A stretch of 64,000 nt of DNA. Origin: Paractinoplanes lichenicola. Its GTDB lineage: Bacteria > Actinomycetota > Actinomycetes > Mycobacteriales > Micromonosporaceae. Below are positions 39,917 to 48,724 of the stretch, one piece after another (the stretch's first letter is position 1; the number at the start of each line of letters is the position of its first letter). The notes under the pieces were generated by a model. That model was not told the origin of the DNA. It was given only the letters and a program-made list of their open reading frames with translations, and did not search any database. Both the position numbers and the translations under genes were made by a program. Location of the stretch: assembly GCF_016785085.1 (NCBI RefSeq), contig NZ_JAENHO010000013.1, forward strand, positions 1-64,000, written 5' to 3'.

Positions 39917-40312
39917 ATGTCAGATTTCGACATCCTGGACTTCTACCGCCGCTATGTCGACGTGATCAACGCGCATCAGTGGGACCGCGTCGGGGAGTTC
40001 CTGGACGACACCGTTCTCGCCCACGGGGAGACCGTGACGCGTGAGCAGGGGATCGCCAACTTCGAGAGCATCACCGACGCCATTCCCGACCTCGAGGTGG
40101 AGGTCGTGCGAACGGTCGTCAGCGGCGACACCGTCGGCACTCACGCCATCCACCGCGGCACCCCGGTCAAGGAGTGGCTCGGGGTGGCGCCGAACGGCAA
40201 GTCCATCGAGGTCCACGAGATCACGACGTACCGGGTTCGGGACGGCAAGTTCGTTCAGATGTCGAACGTGTGGGACCTCGACGCCCTTCGGGAGCAGCTG
40301 TCGAGGGGCTAG
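39917..40312 (+). CDS. SnoaL-like ester cyclase family protein
   Basis: 131 aa. NTF2-like fold of the polyketide/ester-cyclase (SnoaL) type: FYRRYVDVINAHQWDRVGEFLDDTVLAHGE, RGTPVKEWLGVAPNGKSIEVHEITTYRVRDGKFVQMSNVWDLDALREQL. A GAAAGAAGAAAG stretch precedes the ATG. It ends the row started by MerR-type promoter 7 and overlaps the convergent XRE gene by 4 bp. Confidence 0.85.
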   Translation: MSDFDILDFYRRYVDVINAHQWDRVGEFLDDTVLAHGETVTREQGIANFESITDAIPDLEVEVVRTVVSGDTVGTHAIHRGTPVKEWLGVAPNGKSIEVHEITTYRVRDGKFVQMSNVWDLDALREQLSRG

Positions 40313-41160
40313 CGGGGAGTGGAGAAGTCTTGGGTGCCGATCACGCGGAGGAGTTCGAGGGCGCGGTAGACCGGTGAGTCCGGCTCGGCCGTGAACAGGA
40401 CCACTTGCTGGTCGCGGTCGGGCAGCGTGAGGATCTCGAAGTCGAGTTCCAGCCGGCCGACCGCCGGGTGGTCGATCACCTGCCGGCTGTGATGCTCGAT
40501 GTGCAGCTCCTGCTCGTGCCAGAGCCGGGCGAACTCGGTGCTGGCGGCGAGCAGGTCCCGGATCAGGTCGCGGATCTCGTCGTTGTGCGGATAGCGGGTC
40601 GCGGCCACGCGGAGGTAGCTGACCGCGGCCCGGGCGAACTGCGGCGAGGGGCCCATGCCGTAGCCCCGCCGGGACGGGTCGGGATGCAGGAAGAACCGGC
40701 GTACGAGATTCCGGTCGCCCGAGCCCAGCGCGGAGAAGTCCTCGAACAGCGCCGCCGCCAGCGGGTTCCAGGCCAGCACGTTGCAGGCGCCGTTGATCAC
40801 CACGACGCCGGCGTCGTTCATGCGGTCGAGCAGCCGCAGGGTGCCGGCCGGCACGTCCTCGGCGGGCCCGTCGCTGGTGCGGCTCTCGGTCTGCCCGGCC
40901 AGCCGGAACAAGTGTTCCTGTTCCTGCCCGGAGAGCCGCAGCGCGCGGGCGATCCCGTTCAGCACCGCCCGCGACGGATGCCGGCCGCGGCCCTGCTCCA
41001 GGCGGCTGTAGTGGTCGACCGAGATCATCGCCAGCTGGGCGACTTCCTCCCGGCGCAGCCCCGGCGTACGGCGGCGGCTGCCCACGGGCAGGCCCACGTC
41101 CTCGGGCCTGACCCGCTCCCGGCGGCCGCGAAGAAACGCCGCCAGCGCCTGCTTGTCCAT
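40309..41160 (-). CDS. XRE family regulator with MmyB-like ligand domain
   Basis: 283 aa. The N-terminal helix-turn-helix (LRGRRERVRPEDVGLP, RRTPGLRREEVAQLAMISVDHYSRLEQGRGRHPS) is followed by the MmyB-like domain with VVINGACNVLAWNPLAAALF, GRLELDFEILTLPDRDQQVVLFTAEPDSP. These regulators commonly repress a divergent short-chain dehydrogenase gene, and an SDR gene is indeed divergent here. They are thought to sense a fatty acid-like ligand. Confidence 0.9.
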   Translation of the reverse strand: MDKQALAAFLRGRRERVRPEDVGLPVGSRRRTPGLRREEVAQLAMISVDHYSRLEQGRGRHPSRAVLNGIARALRLSGQEQEHLFRLAGQTESRTSDGPAEDVPAGTLRLLDRMNDAGVVVINGACNVLAWNPLAAALFEDFSALGSGDRNLVRRFFLHPDPSRRGYGMGPSPQFARAAVSYLRVAATRYPHNDEIRDLIRDLLAASTEFARLWHEQELHIEHHSRQVIDHPAVGRLELDFEILTLPDRDQQVVLFTAEPDSPVYRALELLRVIGTQDFSTPR

Positions 41161-41245
41161 GGCCCGAGGCTACGTGCGGGTGAGCGGCTCAGCCATGGAC
41201 TACCGGTCTCTGGTTACCGGAATCCGGGGCCGCCACGGTTGCGGC

Positions 41246-42244
41246 ATGAGCGAATCAGTGCTGGTCACCGGGGGATCCGGTTTTGTGGCGGGCTACGTCG
41301 TACGGGAACTTCTCGGCCGGGGCTACCGCGTGCGGGCCACGCTGCGGAGCTTGCGGCGGGCTGATGCCGTACGGGGGAAGGTGGGGGTTGACGGGGATCT
41401 ATCGTTCGTCGCCGCGGATCTGCTGAGCGACGACGGCTGGGACGCGGCAACCGAAGGCATGACGTACGTCGTGCACACCGCCTCACCGATGCCGGTCGGC
41501 GAGCATCGCGGGCAGGACATCACCACCCCGGCCCGCCACGGCACCCGCCGGGTCCTGCAGGCGGCACGGCGCGCCGGGGTGCGGCGGGTGGTGGTGACCT
41601 CGTCGACGGCGGCCGCGATGCCCGCCGTACCGGGGGCTCCGGCCGACGAGAGGACCTGGACCGACCTGCCCGACCAGCGCCGCTACGCCTACCCGCGGGC
41701 GAAGACGCTGGCCGAGCGGGACGCGTGGCGCCTGATCCGCGAGTGGCCGGACGGACCGGAGCTGACCACCGTGCTGCCCGCGAACATCCAGGGGCCCGCG
41801 CTCGACGAGGACCTCTCCCCCTCGGTGGGGCTGATCCGGCTGATGCTGAGCGGCAAGATGCCGGTGCTCCCGCGCATGGGCTACCCGATCGTCGACGTAC
41901 GGGATCTGGCCGTTCTGCACGCCGAGGCCATGACCGCCCCCGCCGCGGCCGGGCAACGGTTCATCGCGGCCGGCGAGTTCCTCTGGTTCCGCGAGATCGC
42001 GGCCATCCTGCGCGACCGGCTGGGCCCCGCCGCGGCGAAGGTCTCACTCCGGCAACTCCCGAACTGGGTCGTCCGCGCCGCCGCGCCGTTCAACGCCGAG
42101 ATGGACCAGCTGGCCCCGAGCCTGGGCGTGCGCAGCAACCTGAGCTCCGCCCACGCCGAGAAGCTGCTCGGCTGGCGCACCCGCCCGGCCGCCGAGTCGG
42201 TGACCGACACCGCACACAGCCTGCTCGAGCTCGGCCTGGTCTGA
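41246..42244 (+). CDS. NAD(P)-dependent epimerase/reductase (extended SDR)
   Basis: 332 aa. The Rossmann motif VTGGSGFVAGYVVREL is at residues 6-21. The catalytic Tyr and Lys are in RYAYPRAKTLAER (YxxxK-type motif, ~151-156), with the Ser in VVVTSSTAA. It resembles dihydroflavonol-4-reductase-like SDRs acting on carbonyl compounds. ATG 41246 begins the conserved MSESVLVTGG. It is divergent from the XRE regulator, with two TACCGG half-sites (41201-41206, 41215-41220) between them as likely operator. Confidence 0.88.
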   Translation: MSESVLVTGGSGFVAGYVVRELLGRGYRVRATLRSLRRADAVRGKVGVDGDLSFVAADLLSDDGWDAATEGMTYVVHTASPMPVGEHRGQDITTPARHGTRRVLQAARRAGVRRVVVTSSTAAAMPAVPGAPADERTWTDLPDQRRYAYPRAKTLAERDAWRLIREWPDGPELTTVLPANIQGPALDEDLSPSVGLIRLMLSGKMPVLPRMGYPIVDVRDLAVLHAEAMTAPAAAGQRFIAAGEFLWFREIAAILRDRLGPAAAKVSLRQLPNWVVRAAAPFNAEMDQLAPSLGVRSNLSSAHAEKLLGWRTRPAAESVTDTAHSLLELGLV

Positions 42245-42257
42245 CCAGTCGGTGCGG

Positions 42258-42776
42258 CTACTGTGCCGTGCGGGCCCGGGCCCGGAACGCCGCCCCCTTG
42301 GCCCGGTTGCCGCAGTCACCCATGTCGCACCAGCGCCGCGAGCCGTTGCGGCTGGTGTCGACGAACACCCACCCGCAGTCGAGGGCCCGGCACGCCTTGA
42401 ACCGGGCCCAGCCGGGCCGGGCCATGGCCCGGATCAGGGCGGTAAGCGCGGCGGCGCTGATCAGATCGGTCGAAGCCTCCGCGGTGGCGGGCCGCAGGCT
42501 GACCTGGTCGCCGTCGAACTCGGCGCGCAGGGCAAGTTCCGTCGGCGGGGCAGCGACCTGCTCGGTCACGACTCCGTTGTTACCCCAGGCCAGCTGCCTG
42601 ATGAACGTGCGCATTGCGCGCAGGCGATCGAGCGCGTCGCCCTCGGCCTGAGCCGGCTCGCCGGTGACTTCAGCCCACCAGGCCCGGGTGCTGCGCGGGT
42701 CGGCCAGCTCGTCGGACGCCTCGTGGCCGGTGTTGGCCAACGCGATCAGCAGGCCCTCGTCCGTCTCGGCAGTCAC
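42258..42776 (-). CDS. CGNR zinc finger / ABATE domain protein
   Basis: 172 aa. The N-terminal ABATE domain (LLIALANTGH... ADPRSTRAWW) is followed by a C-terminal CGNR zinc finger: C in FKACRALDCGWVF and WCDMGDCGNRAKGAAFRAR. Members are putative stress-linked transcription regulators. Its start overlaps the stop of the upstream membrane gene by 4 bp, so the two form an operon. It is convergent with the SDR gene, 13 bp apart. Confidence 0.9.
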   Translation of the reverse strand: MTAETDEGLLIALANTGHEASDELADPRSTRAWWAEVTGEPAQAEGDALDRLRAMRTFIRQLAWGNNGVVTEQVAAPPTELALRAEFDGDQVSLRPATAEASTDLISAAALTALIRAMARPGWARFKACRALDCGWVFVDTSRNGSRRWCDMGDCGNRAKGAAFRARARTAQ

Positions 42777-43480
42777 CGTTCGCTCTCCGCCCCCGACGTG
42801 GGCCGCTCGCTTTCCGCTGCATGCGGGAACCGCGGGACGAACTCGCGCCGGAACCGTCGCAGCCGCCGGACGAACACCGAGACCAGCAATGCCGCGACCG
42901 CCGACGCCACAACGATTCCGGTAGCGACCTGCACCCAGGTAGAGACACCGAGCGCCTGGCCGATGATGACCGCGAGCACGCCGCCGATGACCGCGTTGAC
43001 GATGCCGACGATGACGGGTGAACCGGCGAACAGATGCGTCGCCCCGATACGACGCCGGAAGCTGTACGTCTGGAGCAGGCCGGCTTCGTCATCGTGGTAG
43101 CCGGTCACCAGATACGGCTCGATCCCGGGGACGAGGTCGACGTAGGCGTGCCGCAGCCGGTTCATGCCGATCACCATCCAGGCGTCCTCGATGTCCGCCT
43201 CCATCAGCCGCGCGCACGTGGCCAGGCCGAGAAGCAGGACGAGCGGCAGAACCAGCAGGGCGATGACGCGGAAGTTCGGCCCGAAGCCCGTGGCCTGCAC
43301 CACAAGCGAAAGCGCGACCACGGTGGCCGAGACGATCGCGAGGAAGGTGCCGGTCCGGCTGAAGATCTCCTGCCAGATGGCGCTCTTGGTCGCCAGCAGG
43401 CTCCAGTGCTCGGCCCCGAGGACCTGGGCCCGCAGCTCGGGCGCGGCTGACGGGACGGGCGGCGATGCCGAACTCTTCAC
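42773..43480 (-). CDS. Hypothetical four-helix membrane protein
   Basis: 235 aa from GTG 43480, with an AGGA ribosome site; TTG 43501 is also in frame. Two membrane segments (about 35-60 and 65-85), a ~60-residue cytoplasmic-type insert (MEADIEDAWMVIGMNRLRHAYVDLVPGIEPYLVTGYHDD), two more membrane segments and a basic C-terminus. Similar proteins of unknown function occur widely in actinobacteria. Translationally coupled to the CGNR gene. Confidence 0.78.
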   Translation of the reverse strand: MKSSASPPVPSAAPELRAQVLGAEHWSLLATKSAIWQEIFSRTGTFLAIVSATVVALSLVVQATGFGPNFRVIALLVLPLVLLLGLATCARLMEADIEDAWMVIGMNRLRHAYVDLVPGIEPYLVTGYHDDEAGLLQTYSFRRRIGATHLFAGSPVIVGIVNAVIGGVLAVIIGQALGVSTWVQVATGIVVASAVAALLVSVFVRRLRRFRREFVPRFPHAAESERPTSGAESER

Positions 43481-43530
43481 AAGCAGAGATCCTGCCCTCA
43501 AGATGCTAACCAGTCAAGCCCATACGGCGG

Positions 43531-44934
43531 TTAGGAAGTCACTGCGCAGGGGGTGCCGTCCAGGCGGAAGTCGGTCGGGCCGGCGTTGGTGCCGCTGTAG
43601 GTGGCTTGCAGTCCGAACGTCGCCGTCGCGCCCGTTGCCAGCGCGCCGTTCCAGCCGGCGTTGCGGGCGGTCACGGCGGCGCCCGCCTGGCTGACCGCGG
43701 CGTTCCAGGCGCCGGTGACCTGCTGGTTGCCGGGGAACGTGAAGGTCAGCGTCCACGAGCTGCGGGCGGCGCCGAGGTTGGTCACGCTGACGTTCGCGGT
43801 GAAGCCGCTGCCCCACTGGTCGGCCGCCCAGCGCAAAGAACAGGCCGCGGCCGGCGGCGGCGTGGTGGGTGCACCCAGGGGCGGGAAGCGCAGGATCCGG
43901 TCGTCGCCGGTGGTCGGGGTGCCCCGGCCGTCGCGGTTGCTGGTGGTCACCCACAGGGCGCCGTCCGGCGCGCGTTCCACCGTACGGAGTCGTCCGTATC
44001 GGCCCTGCAGCAGAGCGACCGGCGTGCCCGCTCCCCCGGCGCCGTCCAGCGGTACGGACCACAGCCGCTGACCGCGCAGCGCGGCGACGTACAACGTCTG
44101 GCCGTCGATGGCGGCGCCGCTGGGCGACGCCTCGGCGGTGCTCCACACGACGATCGGGTTGCGGTAGCGGGTGTCGTCGGAGCGGCCCTCGACGACGGGC
44201 CAGCCGTAGTTGCCACCGGCGACGATCTGGTTCACCTCGTCCCAAGTGTTCTGGCCGAACTCGGCGGCGTACAGCCGGCCCTGCGCGTCCCAGGCCAGGC
44301 CCTGCGGGTTGCGGTGACCGAGGCTGTAGACCAGCGAGCCGGGGAACGGGTTGCCCGTGGCGGGCACCCCACCGTCCGGGCGCATCCGCAGGATCTTGCC
44401 GTTGCGGCTCTGCTGGTTCTGCGCGTTCGCCGTCACGTTGGCGTCGCCGACCCCCGCGTACAGCATGCCGTCGGGGCCGAAGGCGATCCGCCCGCCGTCG
44501 TGGATGCTCGCCTTGGCCAGCCCGCTCAGGATCACCTGCTGGGTCTGCGGGGCGTCCAGCCGGAACCGGGCGATCCGGTTGTCGGATGCCGCGGTGAAGT
44601 AGACGTACACGAAATTGTCTTGGGCGAAGGTCGGCGACACGGCCAGACCGAGCAGGCCCGCCTCGCCGGTGGCGGCCACCCCGGCGATGGTGGTGACAGT
44701 GGTCGGCGCGCTGCCCGGAGTCACCCGCAGCACGCGAGCACTGTTGCGCTCGGCCACCAGCGCGCTGCCGTCCGGGAGGAAGCCCAGGCCCCACGGGACG
44801 GTCAGGCCGGTCGCGACCACCTGCGGGTTGGCCAGGTCGGGCTCGAGGGCGGCGGCCGGCGAACTGACAGCGAGCTGCGCCGCCCCCAGAGCCAACGCGG
44901 CCACGGCACCGCCAACGACGATCATGCGACGCAT
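43531..44934 (-). CDS. Secreted glucose/sorbosone dehydrogenase-like protein with CBM2
   Basis: 467 aa. Signal peptide to about AAALE, a six-bladed PQQ-type sugar dehydrogenase beta-propeller (VPWGLGFLPDGSALVAERN, HDGGRIAFGPDGMLYAGVGDA, GHRNPQGLAWD, EFGQNTWDEVNQI), a Pro-rich linker and a C-terminal family 2 cellulose-binding module (CSLRWAADQWGSGFTANVSVTNLG... GWNGALATGATATFG). It probably oxidises sugars at cellulose surfaces. ATG 44934 has GGAGG upstream. A CebR-like operator lies 17-30 bp before the start. Confidence 0.9.
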   Translation of the reverse strand: MRRMIVVGGAVAALALGAAQLAVSSPAAALEPDLANPQVVATGLTVPWGLGFLPDGSALVAERNSARVLRVTPGSAPTTVTTIAGVAATGEAGLLGLAVSPTFAQDNFVYVYFTAASDNRIARFRLDAPQTQQVILSGLAKASIHDGGRIAFGPDGMLYAGVGDANVTANAQNQQSRNGKILRMRPDGGVPATGNPFPGSLVYSLGHRNPQGLAWDAQGRLYAAEFGQNTWDEVNQIVAGGNYGWPVVEGRSDDTRYRNPIVVWSTAEASPSGAAIDGQTLYVAALRGQRLWSVPLDGAGGAGTPVALLQGRYGRLRTVERAPDGALWVTTSNRDGRGTPTTGDDRILRFPPLGAPTTPPPAAACSLRWAADQWGSGFTANVSVTNLGAARSSWTLTFTFPGNQQVTGAWNAAVSQAGAAVTARNAGWNGALATGATATFGLQATYSGTNAGPTDFRLDGTPCAVTS

Positions 44935-44950
44935 GACTACCTCCACATCC

Positions 44951-44964
44951 GGGGAGCGCTCCCA
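44951..44964 (-). promoter_or_regulatory. CebR-like operator
   Basis: GGGGAGCGCTCCCA differs at one position from the published CebR consensus TGGGAGCGCTCCCA, the cellobiose-responsive repressor site of Streptomyces cellulase genes. Its position 17 bp before the CBM2-bearing dehydrogenase gene makes functional sense. Confidence 0.75.
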
Positions 44965-45031
44965 CAGTGGCCGTCCATACTGCCTCAATACATCGAATTA
45001 CGTCAATGCGGACGGATCGGTGCTCAGCGCT

Positions 45032-45841
45032 TCACCGGACACGTTCGGCGACCCTCAGCTCAGTCAGGTAGCGCTTGACGACTCGGCCCCCGTAGTCGAC
45101 GTCAATGAGCCGCGCGATGGAGCTGAGCAATGCCCTCTGCCGCGCGTCCGGCAAGGCACGGTGGCCGGAGTAGGTCAGCAGCAGATCCAGGTAGTCCGCC
45201 GTCGAGTACGGCAACTCCCACTCGTATCGGTAGAAGCTCGCGGGCCCGAACCGCTCCGACGAGGTCAGCTCCCGAGCATCCTGCGGGATGTCTCGGGCGC
45301 TTTCCAGACGCAGGCCCGGCGGGGTCGACGGATCGAAGCGCTCGTAAAGCTTCTGAATCTCGACGAAGAACGCCTCGGTCCAGGTGCCACCGGCGATGTG
45401 GCGGGTTCCCACGGTGGCCAGCAGACCACCGAGACGCAAGGCGTCAGCCGACTTCGAGACCCGCACGGCCGGATCGATCCAGTGAAACGCCGTCGCGGAG
45501 AAGACCAGGTCGAACGGTTCCGCGGCCAAGGGCCACTCCTCGAACGCTGCCGTCACGACCTCCACCGAGCCGGAGCCGGAGCCGGCCAGGTTACGCCGAG
45601 CCACAGCAGCCATCTCCGCGCCCAACTCGACGGCCACGATCCGGTAGCCCCGTTCCGCCAGCGACACGGTCGCCTGCCCGGTGCCACAACCGATCTCCAG
45701 CACCCTCGCACCGGGCGCAGCTCCGGCCGCAGCGAGATCATCGAACATCTGTGCCGGGTACCGGGGCCGCGCACGGTCGTACCGTTCGGCGTCCTCGTTG
45801 AAGGTTTTTCGCAGCCTCACGTAGTCATTGCTGTCGCTCAC
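45032..45841 (-). CDS. Class I SAM-dependent methyltransferase
   Basis: 269 aa. Rossmann methyltransferase with the SAM-binding motif VLEIGCGTGQAT (~47-58), acidic loop VAVELGAEM, and post-motifs FDLVFSATAFHWIDP and LRLGGLLATVG. It belongs to the widespread methyltransferase type 11/25 group; the substrate is unknown. Start GTG 45841 (GTGAGCGACAGC). No obvious operon partner. Confidence 0.9.
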   Translation of the reverse strand: MSDSNDYVRLRKTFNEDAERYDRARPRYPAQMFDDLAAAGAAPGARVLEIGCGTGQATVSLAERGYRIVAVELGAEMAAVARRNLAGSGSGSVEVVTAAFEEWPLAAEPFDLVFSATAFHWIDPAVRVSKSADALRLGGLLATVGTRHIAGGTWTEAFFVEIQKLYERFDPSTPPGLRLESARDIPQDARELTSSERFGPASFYRYEWELPYSTADYLDLLLTYSGHRALPDARQRALLSSIARLIDVDYGGRVVKRYLTELRVAERVR

Positions 45842-45948
45842 CCACAGAGGCTACGGGTGCCGCTCCGACGCCCGGCACTCAATTTCGGTGGCTCTAACGG
45901 TCGGCGGCGACGGGCGTACCCGCTCCAAGACCGTCACGGCGTCCGACG

Positions 45949-46584
45949 CTACGTCGTCCGGTCGGTGAGCAGCAGCACCTGGCCGGTCGTGAAGCGGCTC
46001 CACAGGCCGAAGGTTCCGGCCGGCCCGCGGCGTTCGGCGAAGCTGTGAGTGCGCCCGTACGGGTCGGTGCTGGCCGCGCCGAAAGACACCTGGAAGCGGG
46101 TGGTGGCGCCGCGCTCGGCTGGCGGCAGCGCCGAGGGCAGCAACTCGTCGGAGGCCCACCGAAAATCCTTCCCGTACGGGCCGGTCACGCGCTCGAAGGT
46201 GTTCTCCAGGATCACCCCGTTGGCCGGCACGGTGATGAGCACGCCGCGCAGGCCGTTCGCGTAGCGGGTGCTGAAGACGAGCACGTCGGCGGTGCCGCTG
46301 GGATACGAGGTCGCGGCACCCCGGCCGACCTGTGAGCCGGGCGGGCAGCCGTCCGGGCCGTCCGCCTCGAGCACGGCTCGGGCGCAGGTGGGGAACTTCG
46401 CCGGGTCGAAGCTGACCGAACGGTCGAACAGGAAGACGAACTGGGTCGCCGCGGCCGGTTTCGCACCGGTCGCCGTACGGCTGGTGCGGTCGAAGCTGAT
46501 GACCACGCCGCGGCGCGTGCCCCCGTCCGGGCGGGTGGCAACGGTCAGGGTGTCGAGATTCTGCGGCCCGGGAACCGCCGCCAT
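45949..46584 (-). CDS. Fragment of a secreted actinobacterial protein, signal peptide lost
   Basis: 211 aa from ATG 46584; the frame is open to 46701, but that extension looks non-native. The body (LDTLTVATRPDGGTRRGVVISFDRTSRTATG, DPAKFPTCARAVLEADGPDGCPPGSQVGRG, FRWASDELLPSALPPAERGATTRFQVSFG) resembles conserved, probably secreted actinobacterial proteins of unknown function. The expected signal peptide and first ~50 residues are absent. The open frame runs into the truncated PdxH gene at 46698, pointing to a deletion junction. Probably a pseudogene. Confidence 0.6.
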   Translation of the reverse strand: MAAVPGPQNLDTLTVATRPDGGTRRGVVISFDRTSRTATGAKPAAATQFVFLFDRSVSFDPAKFPTCARAVLEADGPDGCPPGSQVGRGAATSYPSGTADVLVFSTRYANGLRGVLITVPANGVILENTFERVTGPYGKDFRWASDELLPSALPPAERGATTRFQVSFGAASTDPYGRTHSFAERRGPAGTFGLWSRFTTGQVLLLTDRTT

Positions 46585-46697
46585 CGCCGCCCTGCGGTCC
46601 CGATCCCCCGGCCTGTGGCCGCCGCCGCCCTCGACGGCGAGCCGCTGGTGCTGCATCCCCGCTGGGATCGGGCCGTCCCTCACGATCGCATCACGGC

Positions 46698-47183
46698 TCA
46701 CCTGCGGGCGGGCTCCACGGCGGCGTCAAGCGTACGGCGGTCGGGCAGGACCCGGCTTTGACGGCCGATCGACGCCTCGGCCCGCGACCCCGGCGGCCGG
46801 GCCAGGAAGTCGGCGGCGCTGCGGTCGGCGGGCTCAGGCCGTACGGGTCCTCGGACTCGGATCTGGCGACCCCGCGCCGGCCAGTAGAAAGTCAAGGCGG
46901 CCGCCGGATGCCGGGCCAGATCTTGACCTTTGGGGCTGTCCGCGTGCGCGGCGAACTGCCAGCCGTGCTCGTCGACGTTCTTGAGGATCAGGACGCGCGC
47001 CGCCGGGATGCCATCGGCCCCGACCGTGGACAGCGTCATGGCATGCGGTTCCCGTACGCCGGCATCGACCGCCTCGGCGAGCCAGGCGGCGAACAACTCG
47101 TCCGGCCGTTCCGGCGCCTTGTCCGTGTCGAAGACGGGCAGGTCACCGGCGAACACGGGCAGGCCGCGCAGGAAGTCCCTCAT
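46698..47183 (-). CDS. pdxH: C-terminally truncated pyridoxamine 5'-phosphate oxidase-like protein
   Basis: 161 aa against about 210-220. The N-terminal split-barrel FMN-binding part is well kept (EPHAMTLSTVGADGIPAARVLILKNVDEHGWQFAAHADSPKGQDLARHPAAALTFYWPARGRQIRVRG). The chain continues to ADFLARPPGSRAEASIGRQS. The last ~50 residues are missing, including the conserved PLP-contacting region and C-terminal dimer strand (W..RLSP..R). It ends at the presumed deletion junction shared with the adjacent secreted-protein fragment. Activity is doubtful. Confidence 0.8.
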   Translation of the reverse strand: MRDFLRGLPVFAGDLPVFDTDKAPERPDELFAAWLAEAVDAGVREPHAMTLSTVGADGIPAARVLILKNVDEHGWQFAAHADSPKGQDLARHPAAALTFYWPARGRQIRVRGPVRPEPADRSAADFLARPPGSRAEASIGRQSRVLPDRRTLDAAVEPARR

Positions 47184-47192
47184 GCGAGGACG

Positions 47193-48209
47193 CTAAACCC
47201 GTACCCCGGGGTCCAGGTCAAGACGGACGGCGACGGCCAGGAACCGGTGCTCGGGATCGTCGTACGTGGTGAGCTGCCAGCCGGTGCGGTCCATGGAGTC
47301 GCCCAGCAGGTGCTCGGCGAGCGGCTCGTCGGGGCGCAGTCTGCGGCCGTGCCGGGCCGCCAGGGCAGCGCGGCCGGACGGGTGGAAGAGCACCAGCCGC
47401 CCGCCGGGCCGGGTGATGCGGGCCAGTTCGGCCAGCCCACCGGCCGGGTCGGGCAGGTGGTTGATCAGCCCGGCCGCGAACACGGCGTGCACGCTGCGGT
47501 CGGCCAGGGGCAGGTGACGGGCGTCGGCCAGCAGCAGCCGGGCGGCACTGTCGCGGGCGCGTTCGCAGGCGGCGGCCAGCATCTGCGGCGTGTGGTCGAT
47601 GCCGATGATCGTCGCGCTCGGCCCGGTCGCCGCGCGCAGAGCCGGCAGCGCCCGGCCGGTGCCACAGCCGACATCGACGGCGACACCACCGGGCGCCAGC
47701 GCGGCCTCGGCCACGGCGTCCGCGTACGCCGGAAGGTCGGCACCGAACTTGACGTCCCACGTGGCGGCCCGGATGGCGAAGAACGCCCGCGACTCGGTGC
47801 GATACCACCCCTCGGCCGGTAGCAGGGCGGCGTTCATCTCGCGCAGCACGGGCCAGCCCGGATCGTGCAGGTCGACGACGACGTCGCAACCCTCGCCGCG
47901 ATATTCGCCGGAGGGGCCGCGCACCCACACCGTCATGTGCCAAGCGTCGTCGGGGAGACGCTCGCGCCATCCGCGGCCGTCCACCACCGTGACCGCACCC
48001 GCCGGGCCGGACCCGACCGTACGCGCGACGCGGCGGCCCCGACCCCGCAGCCGGGCGGCGAGACCGTCGGCGAACAACGCCGCCCGATCGTCGGCACCGT
48101 CCACCAGAACGAGGCAGCTCTCGCCCGGCAGGGCGGCGATGAGGTGGTCCAGAACGGTCGTCCAACGGGCTCGTTGCTCGGCTGTGAGTGCCGCCTCGTC
48201 AACGCTCAT
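47193..48209 (-). CDS. Kinase-like domain fused to SAM methyltransferase
   Basis: 338 aa from ATG 48209. Residues ~1-145 resemble an actinobacterial uridine-kinase-like domain (CLVLVDGADDRAALFADGLAARLRGRGRRVART, then DVVVDLHDPGWPVLREM), but the P-loop GxxGxGK is replaced by GADDRA, so nucleotide binding should be lost. Residues ~165-338 are a class I methyltransferase (VAVDVGCGTGRALPAL, IIGIDHTPQML, LLADARHLPL, GLINHLPD, RPGGRLVLFHP). The role is unknown; the first half may be a scaffold. Confidence 0.8.
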   Translation of the reverse strand: MSVDEAALTAEQRARWTTVLDHLIAALPGESCLVLVDGADDRAALFADGLAARLRGRGRRVARTVGSGPAGAVTVVDGRGWRERLPDDAWHMTVWVRGPSGEYRGEGCDVVVDLHDPGWPVLREMNAALLPAEGWYRTESRAFFAIRAATWDVKFGADLPAYADAVAEAALAPGGVAVDVGCGTGRALPALRAATGPSATIIGIDHTPQMLAAACERARDSAARLLLADARHLPLADRSVHAVFAAGLINHLPDPAGGLAELARITRPGGRLVLFHPSGRAALAARHGRRLRPDEPLAEHLLGDSMDRTGWQLTTYDDPEHRFLAVAVRLDLDPGVRV

Positions 48210-48352
48210 AGCCCCATCATGCGAGCCGAAGACACAGATCACCATCCCGCAGATGCGGCTGATAGTGGCCGATCTACGCCGTAAGTACTGTTACTGATGG
48301 CGCTTTTGACTCGCAGGTGCGCACCCCCTTGCGACGGCTAAGATCACTGATC

Positions 48353-48694
48353 ATGCCGTTGCTGTTCTCGTACGGAACCCTCCGCTACCCCGCCGTGCAG
48401 CAGGCCACCTTCGGGCGCGAGCTGGTGACCCGCCCGGACAGCATCGCCGGTTTCCGGCTCGAGCTGCTGCAGATCACCGATCCCGCGGTGATCGCCGTCA
48501 GCGGCGACACCCACCACCCGATCCTGCGGGCCACCGGCAACCCGGCCGACACGGTCGACGGCGCGGTCCTCGACCTGACCGACGACGACCTGCTGCGCGC
48601 CGACGAATACGAGGTCGACGACTACAAACGCGTCGAGGCGCCCCTCGCGTCCGGCGCCACCGCCTGGGTGTACGTCGGCGCCGGGGAATCCTGA
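48353..48694 (+). CDS. Gamma-glutamylcyclotransferase-like (AIG2) protein
   Basis: 113 aa. It opens with the family signature LLFSYGTLRYPAVQQATFGRE, which forms the substrate cavity. The candidate catalytic Glu is in DEYEVDDYKRVEAPL. It fits the AIG2-like gamma-glutamylcyclotransferase fold acting on gamma-glutamyl amines or dipeptides. TAAGAT at 48339 is a plausible -10, implying a nearly leaderless mRNA at ATG 48353. Confidence 0.88.
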   Translation: MPLLFSYGTLRYPAVQQATFGRELVTRPDSIAGFRLELLQITDPAVIAVSGDTHHPILRATGNPADTVDGAVLDLTDDDLLRADEYEVDDYKRVEAPLASGATAWVYVGAGES

Positions 48695-48724
48695 CCGGCC
48701 CGACCGCGACTGGGGCGCGGCGAA

